NCBI GenBank assembly: GCA_024500155.1
Contig: CM044859.1
Location: forward strand, 47,600,003-47,664,002
Origin: Chenopodium formosanum
Taxonomy: Eukaryota; Streptophyta; Magnoliopsida; Caryophyllales; Amaranthaceae
Length of the DNA: 64,000 nt
Direction: 5' to 3'
The notes beneath the pieces were generated by a model. The model did no database searches, was not told where the DNA came from, and saw only the letters and a program-made list of their open reading frames with translations. Positions 23,582 to 35,541 of the stretch are shown here, in pieces (the first letter of the stretch is position 1; the number at the start of each line of letters is the position of its first letter). The position numbers and the translations under genes were made by a program.

Positions 23582-25810
23582 CTCGTGTTTTATTGCTTTC
23601 ATTTTATTTTCTTTTTAGAATAGATTTTATCTCATGGAAATGTTTGTGTGCCTTTTGCTAGGTACATGACTTGATATACTTTGGTGCTTCAATATAGATT
23701 AAGAATCAAGGAAGGTTGACTCCTATTTTTGCTAGCATAAGGAAGGCAAGTTCAACACTAGAGGTTGTTAGCCTTGAAAGGGTAAAATTGGGTCATTTGC
23801 GGGTATTTACACCCACCTAATATCCGGTAATATCCTTCCTTGCTCTTTCTCTAGTGGATGATGCCATGTTGGACATATGTTGGTTTGTTGGATTGATCTC
23901 CTTGTTTTCCCCTCCCATGGATTTTTTTGGTTTATGTTTGAGTGTAATGTCTCATTCAAGCTTGGGGGAGGGTATTCTATCATGTTTGGTGGGATGTTGA
24001 TTCATGTATGCTATGCACCTTGTATATGCTTTTCCATGTTCTTATATTTTGAAAAACTCCAAAAAAAATTTGTTTCTATCAAGGCAAATTTGCAATGTGT
24101 TTTGTTTTGTTCTTGCTTTGGACATAATAACATTTGGACTTGTATAATTGAATGCTTTTCTTCCTAAATGGTAGTGGTGTGCACGGTTTGAGATTACGTT
24201 TGGTTGATTCTAGGATAAAGCATGCTAAGGTAGTTGTCTAGAACTAGGGGGATCATGAAGCCGGATTCTACTTGTTTGTGGCATGTTTGGTAGTTGCTCC
24301 CTATCTTCGATTTGACAACCTTAGTGAGTTTTTGCTACAACCATGTGAGATTTATATTTGTTCAAGCTTTCATCATATTCTTGCATGAGCGGCATGGTGT
24401 CCTTGACTTTGCAAGCCTAATCTATAAAGCTTGATGTATGATTCTTAAACCCGAGACCGAGCTATCTAGGGAGGACAAAGGCACCTTTTCGGGGTGGTAT
24501 TTTTTTTTTATTTTTAGGTTAGTTTGATTCATTTTTGTTTTTGGGTTTCATTTGCCTTCTTGCAACCATTTGAGCCTATTTCCTTCTTTTCAAGCCACAT
24601 CTTTAGATCTTTGGCCTTTTGTTTCATTTTCTTTCTTTTCTTGTTTTTGTGAAGCAAATTGATCATATTTGATGGAGTTTGTGGTGGTGAAGTTGGATGT
24701 TTGGTTTTTATGAGTGCAAGATTGTGTTAAGTCTTCTTTGTGAATAATGGCAAGTGTTTGAGTAAAAGTCGTCCTTAATCATACAAGGCATGGACTAATA
24801 AATTGCATTATAGAAAAAGCCGTTCGAATTTAGCAAAAGGCGAGGACATTGCAAGTTTAAGTAAAAAAAAAAAAAAATTTGAAAAAAGTGAAAATTCAAA
24901 AATATTTTTTGATGTATTCTTTTCTCTTTCTAAGCATTGAGGACAATGCTTCATTTAAGCTTGGGGGAGAAGCGTTTACGCTTTTTGTATATATTTCTTG
25001 TGATTATAGCTTCAAATAAGCTTGGGGGTGTTGCTTTTTCTTGGTGATTTCTTGATTGTGTTGTTAAGGATTGATCATCCTTTTGCTTCACTTTTTAGGA
25101 AAACCTACAAATTTTAAATTTTAGCCTACCTTCACCCTTTATGCCTTATGTTACAACCTTGGGGAAAGACCTTTCGACCTAGAAAGTTGAGTCACTATTC
25201 GGGGGAGGGAATCATGGGTCATTGCCTAAGGAAAGGGGATGCGAAGTCAAGATGTCGAGTAGCCCAAAAATTTGATCCTTTTCCGGTTCCTTCGCGGAAT
25301 CTATGAGATGCTCACTATAGGGAGATATGAGATTAGTAGGGGGAACGCAGTAAGACCGTTTGGGATGAAAGTGGAGTGTGATAACTAGTTCCTATGCTTA
25401 GCATTTTTATGTTTCAATCAACCTTAGGTATCTTATAGCGTGCACTCCCTTACTTGTTTAGAAATATTTGCATTCATTGTGCTTGTACATTTGCAAAAGT
25501 CCTTTCATGAACATTTGTTTGCTTTTCTTGTATTTTGTTTTCTTTTTCATGCTTTGCCTTGTTTGTATTATTATGAGAGTTATGGGTAAACTCTTAGGAT
25601 ACCCTTATGAGAGCATCACTCGTCCTCTAGGGCGATCTAGGGGTTTAAATGGCTTGTCTTTAGATGCTAAAATTGACCGTGATTCCTACGAAAGTGAGTT
25701 AGTGTATATTCCCATCTTCTTTAGTTTTCTCGTTTCTTTCTTTGCTTGAATAATGTCATCATTTTTCCCTTGGGTTGGATTTTGTTTTGCTCGAGGACGA
25801 GCAAAAGTTT
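23582..25810 (+). other. Internal non-coding region of gag-only element
   Basis: 2.2 kb between the ORF and the polypurine tract. Phrases such as AAGCTTGGGGGA recur (about 23958, 24957 and 25018), typical of 3' regions of Athila-like elements, where they resemble extra polypurine tracts. No protein domain is visible. Confidence 0.6.
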
Positions 25811-25824
25811 AGATTGGGGGAATT

Positions 25825-27509
25825 TGATTCGTGCCATTTATGGCACCTTTAGGCTATGTTTTCTTTATATTTCTATGCTCCTTTGTAGTCGTTTATGTCG
25901 TGTTTTTAGAGAATAATGCTCGATTCGCGTGTTTTTGTGTTAGTTTAGAGAAATGCATGCTTTTAATGGCTTTCTTACCATTTTATTCATTTCTCGGCTA
26001 TTTCTCTTGCTTCTCCGTTTCTTTGTCTTTTTTTGTAGGTACGTCACGGGCTATATGCATGGGAATTGAAAATAGCACCCACTAGGATCAATATGCACTT
26101 TTCGGAATTGAATTTGAGTTTGAAACAAAGGAAAACGAAGGATTGCAAAGTATCAAATAGGACATTTGTGCATTGTTTTAGTCATATCTCAAGTTCTACA
26201 AATTGTATTAGGGTGATTTAAGTTGGGTTAGAAACTAGACTTGAAGAGCTTTCCAATGATAGGTCGCATGCCTTCATACGATTCTTAGATCGGAAGTTAC
26301 AGCCTTCTGAAGTTGGCCTTGGAAAACTGCTGCGGGCGCGGGCTACAGTACCCGCGGGCGCGGGGTTGCTGCGGCTCCAAAACTGCCGTATTTGGGCAGT
26401 AAGCACCCGCGGTTGTCCCGAGGGCTCCCCGAGGGTGCGGTCTTGGGCCGCGGGCGAGGCTATCGGGGTGTCCGTTCCCCTCCGCGGGCGCGGGTTTCTA
26501 GGTCTTTTACGATTTTAAGCTTCTTTACTCCTTTTGTTTATATAGTTTTTGGTTTCCTTTATTCTTCATTCATGTAATTCTTTAGTTTTAGAATAGTTTT
26601 CTCTCTCTCTCTTAGGTTGAGAGCTTCTCTCTCTAGATTAGGCTAGATTAGGAGTAGTTTTAGAGAGAGAAAGTGAGGAATTTCAATGGTTATTGAGAGA
26701 TTGAAGATGCAAGTGTGAAAATTGTGTTGGAGATCTTCTTAATTATCAATGAGCATTTCTAAACTCTATCTCATTCAATTGCTTTGTTTAATTTGATGTT
26801 TGTTTGGTTTAATTTTGATGTTTGATGCTTGATTAGTGTAATTGTTCTTGATATTTTGTTGATTCTTTATTTCCATAGTTGTTAGTTGATAGATCATGAT
26901 TCTTGAATAGTTGTTTGGCTAGGAATTGGGTGAAACTTGTATGATTGAATAATTGTGATTAATTTGGGAATTGTGTTGATTGATTGTTGAGATTAAAGTG
27001 ATTAGTGAAGGTTTACATGTGTGTAATTCAATTTGGCCTTGAGAATTATGCTAGATTGCATTGTAATTGCTAATGACATGAGCAATTGATTTAGGAATTG
27101 CAATTATCAATTGGTTTTGATTGTGATTCTTAGTTTGTTATTCATAGTGAACCCTAGCTTAACAATTAGGAGATAGCTCTTTGGTTCCTATTGATTGCTC
27201 TTATCATTTAGTCCTCACAACCTTTGATTGGCATGCTCTTCCCAAGTTGTTGCAATTGACATGATTACTTGTTGATCCCCGTTCCTAGTGTTTTATTTCC
27301 TTGGTTACTTGTTTTGTTAGTTGTTAGTATTCTCTCTTACCTTCGTCTTCGACCTAGCTTAGGCGCCTAATTGAAAGTGCTTGAACATTACCGTTCCTTT
27401 GGGTTCGACCCTTGACTTGCCTCTATAATCGTATTTAGGTTTGTTAAGTGTTTATAAATTTAGTTTGACCGAGGGAAGATTAGATAACGACCTAGTTTTT
27501 CCCTCGTCA
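25825..27509 (+). repeat. 3' LTR of gag-only element
   Basis: 1,685 bp, collinear with 19869-21558 with scattered substitutions. Differences concentrate in the GC-rich array (26328-26492), where the last words differ and about 15 bp are missing relative to the 5' LTR. TATA-like TTTATATAG at 26537-26545. Confidence 0.85.
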
Positions 27510-28925
27510 ATAATCAACATCATTAATAATAATAATATCAATCATAATCATAATCATGTTCATGTTAAAGCATAGCAAGATCCTAAGCATGATACTAACA
27601 AGATTAATAACAAACCCTAGCATGTCACTAAGCAATAAAAATCAAATCTTTGATCCTAACATGATACTAACATGAATAAATATTAGGAAGAGAATAAAAG
27701 GCATCATAGCAATCATATTTAATATTAAAATTACCCTAGACATAATACTAGGAATATCATAATAACAATATAAACATGATTTCTGCATCATAAATCAATA
27801 AATCAATTAAAGTACTTACTTGGATGCCTCGTACCTCTTTCTAATAACAAAATACACGCGTTAGTAACTTCAAGGAAAATAATAATCAAAGCAATTAAAT
27901 TAAATAATTGAAAGAGAGATTTGGGACCAAACCCTCAGAAATTAAAACCTTTCACGTCTAGGGCGAAGGCAACTTCGAATATGGCTAGGTGTATCTAGAT
28001 CTTGTGAATGCGGAATTTTGTGTTAAAAAAAGCAAAGTTTAGAAAAGAAAGAATGAATGTTAATGAAAGTTGATGAAAAGAGATGAATGAAAACGATGAA
28101 TGCTAATTTGATGAATAATTTGTGAATGAAGATAGTTGATGATCGATGATGCTTGTTGATGAATGATGAAGATAGTTGGTGAATGAAAACGGAGTTTTTA
28201 ATACGATATTTTTAGAGAAAATCATCAAAAAAAGATAATTTAACAAAACAGAGTGTGAAGATCGAAAATCAACATTGGCGCCAGCCCTGGCTAATTGGCG
28301 CCAGCACCAGTGGCTAGCGCCAGGCGCCAATCCTGGTTCCAGGCGCCAAGGCCTGGGGTTGGACGCCAAAGTGGTTTTCCACGCGTTTTCGAAAATCTGA
28401 TAAATTTCCTGTACTGGAAGATAAAATAATATAATTCCAATCGAAAATGCTATTTGATCTTGATTAAAACTCTGAAGAGTCCTAATTGAATTAAAAATGA
28501 TAAGACCTTCTAGAATGTTCTAGAACACTAAAACCATTCCTAATTACATTAGGAATGATAAATTATATTAGGCCCTCCCCTAGATCATTAGGCCGTACTT
28601 AAAGCTCAAACCGGGCCTAGTTTAGTAAATTGGCCATAACTTCCTCAATATTCATCGGAATTGGGCTTATAATATATCGTTGGAAAGGTCTTTGTAAGCC
28701 CCATCCAACTACACCACTATTGGACCTATATCATGGACCAACCAAACTGGATTGGCTGTTTTCTTAAAATAAAGTTTTCAAAAACAGGAAGAAGAGAAAA
28801 GAAATAAAACTTTCCGCAACACTAGACCTTTCCACACTTTCGTTTCATTCGATTATGATTCGACGTGAAAGGCACTCATCACTGGGTTTGGTTTTGGGGA
28901 GACACAAATGGGTGTCTACAAGGGG

Positions 28926-30048
28926 CCCACTCATACACTACCCTGAGCTCCAATAGTTCCTTCGAAGGACTCTCAACCCATATAGAGTTGGGCATAGGCT
29001 TTGTAACATTAATTTCAATCAGAACCCTAGCAAAAGACACTCTAAGTTGTCTAGTAGTACACTCATCAGCACAAATTGGCACTCCAAGCAAGCTACCAAG
29101 GCGGCTAAGAGTGTCAGATCCCTAACAATTAAGTGGGAGATTAGGGAACTTAACCCAGAGAGGAACAGTTCTAAGAATTTCAGCATTAAAATCAAAATTA
29201 AGACACCAAGGCTTCACTATTGCGGGCTTTCCAAGGAACATATGAGGACCAGAACAAAGTATAGTATCTCTATCATCACTAGAACACAGATTAACAATAA
29301 AGTACCCATCATCATGCCAATACACATCTGGTTTTTGCATATCATTCCATTGTTGAGCAAAAAAACGAAGAACAGCAGCAATAGTGGGGTAAAAGCCAAC
29401 CACATAGAAGACTAAAGCATTAGCCCATTTTTGATTACCTGCCTCAAGCTCGGCTGCCTGTAGCTCAGCAATGAGTTTTCCTTCCTGCACTTTCGGAGCA
29501 ACAAAGGATAATGCAGCCCCTTTTGCAGCCAACTTTCCAGTAAAAGGTGCAGCTCGATCTTCACTCGCATTCTGCTCCAGAACAGGGGAAGAGGCAGCTC
29601 GATCCTCATTACATTTGCGCGAGTTCAGTTCCAGAACAGAGGGAGAAGCAGCTCGATCCTCACTAATCTTGTGCACATTCTGCTCCAGAGAAGGTGAGGA
29701 ATGGCAAAGAGAGCTCCCTGGTTCAGCACGATGCCCAGATCCACCAGCATCCAATGGAATAGTAAACCCAAAAACCCTAGGTACTGTTCCATTGGATTGA
29801 CTCGGCCTAGCACTAGCTTCAGCAAAGAGAGCAATGGTCTCAGCATCACTCATGGGAATAGCTCCACAAGCCGGATGCACTAACGCCGGCACCGGAGTAA
29901 CCAATTCATCCACCTCTTGAATCAGACTAGGAACGAAAGAAGTACCCGAGTTTCTCAAATTCTGCAAAATCGAATCAAAGGCTTCATGAGCAGTCCTTTG
30001 TTGCGCTACTTAAGGTGTAGAAATAGCTTGCTTCTTCTTCTTCGCCAT
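28926..30048 (-). pseudogene. LINE ORF1, N-terminal part (DUF4283 type)
   Basis: ATG at 30048 begins MAKKKKQAISTP. An in-frame TAA follows after 12 codons, and the frame then runs to TAG at 29122-29124. A low-complexity Ser/Glu segment contains short repeats (EDRAASP). Then comes a DUF4283-like domain (FYVVGFYPTIAAVLRFFA ... VKPWCLNFDFNAE ... VPLWVKFPNLPLNC). The TAG sits exactly where the family has Trp. The frame continues as GSDTLSRLGSLLGVP into 28926, where LTR C interrupts it. The remaining zinc-knuckle part is at 18921-19321. This is an RNA-binding ORF1 protein, inactive here. Confidence 0.8.
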
Positions 30049-30375
30049 TGATATCCAAATTTGATAAAGAAAACCGATCAAAAATGAAGGACCATGGAGA
30101 AGAGAGAGAAGAGAAAAAGTCAACGAAAGTTAAACCTCTTCTTGTTTTAACATGATTATTATTATGATTCCTGTGATGCTTCCTATTTTCTTTCCTAATA
30201 TTCATGTTAGTATCATGTTAGGGCTAAAGCCTTGATTTTTATTGTTTAGTGACATGCTAGGAATTGTTATTAATCTTGTTAGTATCATGCCTAGGATCTT
30301 GCTATTATTTTAACATGAACATGATTATGATAATTATGATTATTATTTTGATTATGATGATTATTATGTTGCTTG

Positions 30376-31809
30376 TGTTGGGGTTTGGTGAGTCCGAATC
30401 ACCGCGGAAACAAACCCAAAAACAAGACCGCACTTGCAATAAATAAAACCATAAACATAATTAAATTAATCATAAGATTAAGATAAGCTAATTACCTTTG
30501 ACGCGTGCTTCGCTCCAAAATGAGCTATTACTTAAAAGCTTCAAGTCCCGCTCACACGGAGACCTCCAACGAAGTCCACCCGCACCAACAAAACCGACTA
30601 GGTCCAATGTCTTGGGGTTAGCAAGACCCGACCAATAAAACCCGAGTAATTATATTGAGTTCAAAGGTTTTCACTAATTGTGATGCCTTTTCCAACTCTT
30701 ACTCAAGCATCATTCCCAATGCCCATACTTGGTATTTATAGGAAACGATGGGAGTATCATTTACTCTCCCATCAATGTGGGATAGTATGATTTTTCCATT
30801 TTATTTTAAAGCTAAAATAAAATTAATAATCAAGCTAGTAATAAATCAACAAGTGGCAAGTTCATGTGAGTGGTTAGGTGAGGACCACTTGGAGAAGGGG
30901 GGGACCAAACTTGCTCCCCACTCCCTCTCCCATAACCGACCACCTCACTCCACACACACTCAAGGACAACAAGCCACATAGCACCCACCCTTGGGCGCCA
31001 AAGCAGCCAAGGTGGGCTGCCATGTGCTGCTGTCCGTGGCAGCCACGCCCAGCAAGCCCAGCAGGCCCAGCACTCGCATGCGGGCTGCCAGGTGCTGCTG
31101 GCCAGCAAGCCCAGCATGCTTGTGCGGGCTGCTGCTGGCCTTGGCCAGCGCTGCTAGGCAGCAAGCAATGGCCTAGCCATGCTGCTGCTAGATGTGGCGA
31201 GCTGGCGCGCCTAGCGTGCTAGCTGCTGCAGCTTGTTGCGGCATGGCTTGCTAGCCATTGCACGCACAAGGCTGAGCCTAACATGCTAGCACGCACTAGG
31301 CAGCGCCTAGCCTTGCGATGCTAGCATGGGTGCGCTAGCACGCACCAGCCAGCCTAGGCTCGGCTTGGTGCGCATGCTAGCCACCATGCTATGCCATTCG
31401 CCCTTAGCACTCGGTTTGCTTGGGATTTCAGATGGTAGGGGTATTTTGGTCTTTTGTTGATTTATTACTATTTCTCGTCTCGACTTTCACTATTTTTTGA
31501 CTCGACTTCCGACGCTCGGTTTTGACGCTCTAAGCTCAAATTTCCGACGTCTAAATAAATATTACTCAATCGACTCATTAATTCCTTCCGAATTAGTTCG
31601 TCGGTTCGGTTTGTTGAATGCTTGGGTGTGACCCGAAGGGTTCAGTCAAGATTAAGCTGTAATATTAATTATTCATTAATATTACTGATCGGAAGCGGCC
31701 TCCACCCAGGCATTCCGATCACTTGACCTCACTGAATATATTAGCTTTCTAATAATTCTGAACCCACTAACGGAATAGTACACTTGTTCGAAGGACACCA
31801 TTCCTTTCA
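30376..31809 (-). repeat. Copia 3' LTR
   Basis: 1,434 bp, closely matching 38658-40097. TATA-like TATAAATACC (minus strand) at about 30730-30740 with a large GC-rich word array (GCTAGC, GCATGC, CCAGCA words) at 31003-31410, upstream of it in the sense direction. Confidence 0.9.
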
Positions 31810-32154
31810 ATCTCCCACTTGTCCTTCCGGACAAGTGCGCATTTTGTGTACATCCTTTTTCCTATGTCGCTTAATGTCTCTTCATGAACTATAAGGTAAG
31901 ATTTGTTTTGTCATCCTTATTACGTCCAGAAGTGTTTCTCGATTCCAAGTCCGACTGTCAATAAACAGATGATTTCTAAAATCCATCCGAGCACGGCCAT
32001 GCATTTTATAGTCTCGCTCTACGAGAGGCCTTGTATACAACAAAGACATCTTCCCTATTTTAGTAGGGGGGACATTCCCAGTCTTGTAATGTAGCTCCTC
32101 TTACTGAGAGGACCTATTCGCCCGAGTGTTGCCATTATAATCCCCTATTACGGC
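31810..32154 (-). other. Copia 3' untranslated region after lost RNase H
   Basis: 345 bp between the end of the RT-derived frame and the 3' LTR. No RNase H motif is visible, so the domain appears deleted. The polypurine tract AAGTGGGAGA adjoins the LTR. Confidence 0.6.
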
Positions 32155-34260
32155 TGACGTTTGACAACGGCTCGTAACACTCAAGGCATACGATACATCT
32201 GGCCTAGTACATATCATGTCATACATGATCGATCCAATAAGCGAAGCATATGGAATCTGATTCATTCTTACCCGCTCATCAAGTGTCTATGGACACTACT
32301 TCTTGCTTAGGGTTATGCCATGTGACATTGGCATGTGACCTATCTTGGCCTCCTCCATGCCAAATCGATCAAGTACCTTATTAATATAAGTACTCTGACT
32401 CAATCCAATCATCCTTTTTGATCTATCCCTATAGATCTTGATACATAGTATGTACTGAGCCTCTCCCAAGTCTTTCATTGAGAAGCACTTTCCAAGCCAG
32501 GCCTTTACAGACTCTAACAACGGAATGCTGTTTCCAATGAGCAATATGTCATCGACATATAAGACTAGGAAGGCGATGTCACTCCCACTGACCTTCTTGT
32601 AAACACAAGATTCATCTGGATTCTTGATAAAACCAAACTTACTGATGGCTTCATTGAATCGCAGATTCCAACTTCTGCTTGCTTGCTTTAATCCATAAAT
32701 GGACTTCTTAAGCTTACAAACTTTCCAAGCATTGTTTTGGTCGACAAAACCTTCAGGCTGTGTCATATACACAGTTTCTTCCAAATAACCATTAAGGAAG
32801 GCGATTTTGACGTCCATCTGCCATATTTCATAATTGTAATATGCTGCAATCGCTAGGAGGATCCGAACGGATTTAAGCATTGCGATTGGTGAAAAGGTTT
32901 CATCGTAATCAATACCATGAACTTGTCTGTAACCTTTTGCCACCAATCTAGCTTTGTAAATGAATACATTTCTATCTTTGTCGGTTTTCAACTTGAAAAT
33001 CCACTTACATCCAATAGGTGTATAACCTTCGGGTAAGTCAACCAAGTCCTAGACTTGATTTTCAAGCATGGAATCCATTTCAGATCTCATGGCCTCTTGC
33101 CATTTAGCAGAGTCGGTGCTTGCCATCGCTTGCTTGTAGGTTGCCGGTTCATCTCCATCCATAATCAGGATGTCCTGATTCTCGGTTAATACTAAACCAA
33201 GATATCTATCAGGTTGAGATCTCGGCCTCTGAGACCTACGTAGGGTAATGGATTGAGCATTTGCATTGTCGGTTCGACTTTGCACATTTTGATCATTTTG
33301 ACCTGTGTCAACAGATGCTGTTTGAGCACTTTGACTGTCATTATGATTTTGTTGCTCATCCTCACGAACTTCGTCGAGTTCGATTTTCCTCCCACTTGTC
33401 ATTTTGGAAAGGTGCTCCTTCTCCAAAAAGACACCATCGCGAGCAACAAACACTTTGTTCTCCGATTTGTTGTAGAAGTAATACCCTTTGGTTTCTTTTG
33501 GGTAGCCCACAAAGTAAACCTTGTCAGATTTGGGATCAAGTTTGTCAGAAATCAATTTCTTGACATATGCTTCGCATCCCCATATCTTTAGAAAAGATAA
33601 CCTGGGAGGTTTCTTCGTCCATAATTCATATGGAGTCTTTTCTACAGCTTTTGATGGAGCACGGTTCAGTGTTAGTGCCGCAGTTAGAAGTGCGTGTCCC
33701 CAGAAAGAGATAGGAAGATCACTAAGACCCATTGTTGATCGTACCATGTCTAACAAGGTCCGATTTCTCCTTTCGGATACTCCGTTCCATTGTGGAGTTC
33801 CTGGAGGTGTCAATTCTGAAAGTATACCCTTTTCTTTCAGATGGTCGTCGAATTCTTGGCTCAAGTATTCACCACCTCGATCCGATCGAAGGGCTTTGAT
33901 TTTCTTGCCAAGCTGATTTTCAACTTCACTCTGAAATTCTTTGAACTTTTCAAATGATTCAGATTTATGTGACATGAGGTAGACATAGCCATATCTACTA
34001 TAGTCGTCTGTGAAAGTGATGAAATATCGATGTCCATTTCTTGTGGTTGAGCTCATTGGTCCACATACATCGGTATGTATAAGACCTAATAAGTCACTTG
34101 CCCTTTCTCCCAACTTGGAGAATGGCTGTTTAATCATCTTGCCTAATAGAAATCCCTCGCAATTCTCAAACGATTCTAAATCGAAAGAGTCAAGAACACC
34201 TTCTTGTAGAAGTTTCTTGATGCGTTTGATGTTGATGTGGCCAAGACAACAATGCCACAA
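32155..34260 (-). pseudogene. Copia pol: integrase plus reverse transcriptase (broken)
   Basis: A single frame interrupted by stops at 33049-33051, 32296-32298 and 32287-32289. The first part has the GAG pre-integrase HxxxC-type remnant (LWHCCLGHINIKRI) and the integrase core with Asp in HTDVCGP, Asp in RSDRGGEYLS and Glu in WNGVSERRNRTL, so the DDE triad is present. The second part is reverse transcriptase (GCKWIFKLK, YDETFSPIA, LYVDDILLIGN). The stop at 33049 replaces the Trp expected in NQVWDLVDLPEG. After two further stops the frame continues to about 32155 with the RT end (PYASLIGSIMYDMI), but no RNase H follows. Inactive copy. Confidence 0.85.
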
Positions 34261-34578
34261 GTATGTCTGATTTGACTCTATGGTCTTAGCTCTTTTGGTA
34301 TCATTATAAACAATTTGTCCAAAGATACAAACGTGTCATTCCATAAATATAAACAAGATGATATGTCTTGTGATCAAGTTCAAAATGACGTCCAACGCTA
34401 CAAGATCAAAATATGGTAGATAAAACTAAACAAGTTTTAAATCTAGACAAAATATGAGATTACAAGCTTTCTTTGAAAGATTATCTTCTTCTTCCACTTG
34501 TGTACTCATATCCACTTGAAAAGCACCGCTCACTTTGTTCCTGAAACAGGAGCATATAGTGAGCCAATTTTCCGGTAT
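34261..34578 (-). other. Copia gag-pol junction, protease not recognisable
   Basis: Only about 320 bp separate the gag stop from the pre-integrase motif, whereas Copia elements normally have some 200 codons of protease and linker here. All three sense frames contain stops and I see no convincing protease core. A deletion is the simplest explanation. Confidence 0.6.
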
Positions 34579-35475
34579 CTAATACCTTATAAATGGCTTA
34601 TGTTCAAGTGTAAAGATGATACCTGAGATTGAGGTTACTTTTCTTTTCGCCTCATCTTCTAGATACATGCTACATTCTCTTTTGTAGTGTCCGGGTCTAC
34701 TACAATAGAAGCAGCGCATCTTAGCTTTGTTCTTGAACTTCTTCTTCTTTGGTCTCAGAGCAACCTTAGCCTTCTTGCAAGAATAGGTTTTCTGGAACTC
34801 TTGAACAACTTCCATCAAGGACAGTTTGTTCCGCTTGGCCGTAAGTCGCATCTTTAATGCAACATACCCCGAATGGAGTGAGCTTAGTAGCATGAGAGCC
34901 GCTTGCTCATCGTCCACTGGTTTGCCAATTAGCTCCAGATGGGTGAATAGCCTTGTCATGTTGAGCACATGAGCTTGAAGTGGCATCCCGGGTCTAAGTC
35001 TTGCATTATAGACCTTAGCCCATACTTCTTGTCTCTCTTTTGTGAGACACCCATCTTGCGGTGGCTTGATCCTCATGTTCGAGAGTGACCTATTCACATC
35101 TTCCACAAGTCCATCATAGTTGCCTCTGGTACTTTTGGTGACTCTCAAATTGACTACATCTTCTAAAGCTTTGAGCATCATGTCCGAAAAATAGTTGGAG
35201 AACTTCCCCTTCCATTGTACCAGGATGGAGTTTGCCATGAGTCTGGAAACTCTTTTACAATCCACACTCCATACCTCATGTGCCTCATCACTCATAATAA
35301 TCCCCTTTGAGTAGAAACTCGGGATTTGAGTGTCCAGAATGTGCTCTAGGTAGCAATTTCGGAGGGTCTTTCGGAGTTCCTCTTCCCATTCCTTAAAGTT
35401 TACCAAGTTCAGAGAAATTGGCAACTTTTCGGGCAATTCCGGGAGCATAAGGTCGTTGACAGTAGTTGAAGACAT
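34579..35475 (-). CDS. Copia Gag (UBN2-like) with zinc knuckle
   Basis: 298 codons open from ATG at 35475; an upstream ATG at 35541 is in frame but the sequence between is not Gag-like. It encodes the nucleocapsid precursor. The central region (EVWAKVYNARLRPGMPLQAHV, then HLELIGKPVDDEQAALMLLSSL) is typical of UBN2/Retrotran_gag proteins of Copia elements. A basic segment (LRPKKKKFKNKAKMR) leads into the CCHC knuckle CFYCSRPGHYKREC near the C-terminus. It is followed by only about 25 residues before the stop, so the usual gag-protease continuity is lost. The frame itself is undamaged. Confidence 0.8.
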   Translation of the reverse strand: MSSTTVNDLMLPELPEKLPISLNLVNFKEWEEELRKTLRNCYLEHILDTQIPSFYSKGIIMSDEAHEVWSVDCKRVSRLMANSILVQWKGKFSNYFSDMMLKALEDVVNLRVTKSTRGNYDGLVEDVNRSLSNMRIKPPQDGCLTKERQEVWAKVYNARLRPGMPLQAHVLNMTRLFTHLELIGKPVDDEQAALMLLSSLHSGYVALKMRLTAKRNKLSLMEVVQEFQKTYSCKKAKVALRPKKKKFKNKAKMRCFYCSRPGHYKRECSMYLEDEAKRKVTSISGIIFTLEHKPFIRY

Positions 35476-35541
35476 GATTCTACAATTGAAAGAATTTGAA
35501 ATAAAAAACCATTCATTATACTTAAATAAGATTGAATTCAT

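Larger units (their letters stand above)
19869..27509 (+). mobile_element. Gag-only (TR-GAG-like) LTR retrotransposon
   Basis: This 7,641-bp element sits inside LTR C with duplication ATAAT at 19864-19868 and 27510-27514. The LTRs are 19869-21558 (1,690 bp) and 25825-27509 (1,685 bp), start TGATTCGTGCC, end CCCTCGTCA and differ at scattered sites. The PBS TGGCGCCGTTG at 21562 matches the tRNA-Asp type. The polypurine tract AGATTGGGGGAA lies at 25811-25822. The only long frame has the end of a Retrotrans_gag domain and no protease, RT or integrase. It is thus non-autonomous, like TR-GAG elements, probably mobilised by an Athila/Tat relative. Confidence 0.85.
19322..28920 (-). mobile_element. 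LTR C: solo Tat-like LTR in LINE ORF1, split by a gag-only element
   Basis: It begins TGTAGACACC at 28920 (minus strand) and ends CCCTACA at 19322, with perfect 5-bp duplications AGGGG at 19317-19321 and 28921-28925. There is no internal region, so it is a solo LTR left by LTR-LTR recombination. Removing the insertion at 19869-27514 leaves about 1.95 kb, collinear with LTR B and LTR A. The promoter block in this copy has a GGCGCCA-type array at 28263-28375 (plus coordinates). Confidence 0.85.
14612..30158 (-). mobile_element. L1-type plant LINE, interrupted by solo LTR C
   Basis: A minus-strand LINE inserted in LTR A with an 11-bp target duplication TTATTATGATT (14601-14611 and 30159-30169) and a 3' poly(A) tail, seen as T at 14611-14622. 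Net length without the 9.6-kb insert at 19322-28925 is about 5.9 kb, full-length for a plant L1. The order on the minus strand is short 5' UTR, ORF1 (start at 30048), ORF2 (18924-15598) and a 1-kb CAG/CTG-rich 3' UTR. Both ORFs carry stop codons, so this copy is dead. An empty-site comparison with LTR B confirms the insertion point. Confidence 0.85.

Noticed and set aside
30830..31222. Several 90-115 codon frames in the Copia LTR GC field (also 39113-39509)
   Set aside because: They lie in LTR word arrays, occur on both strands, and shift frame between the two LTR copies.
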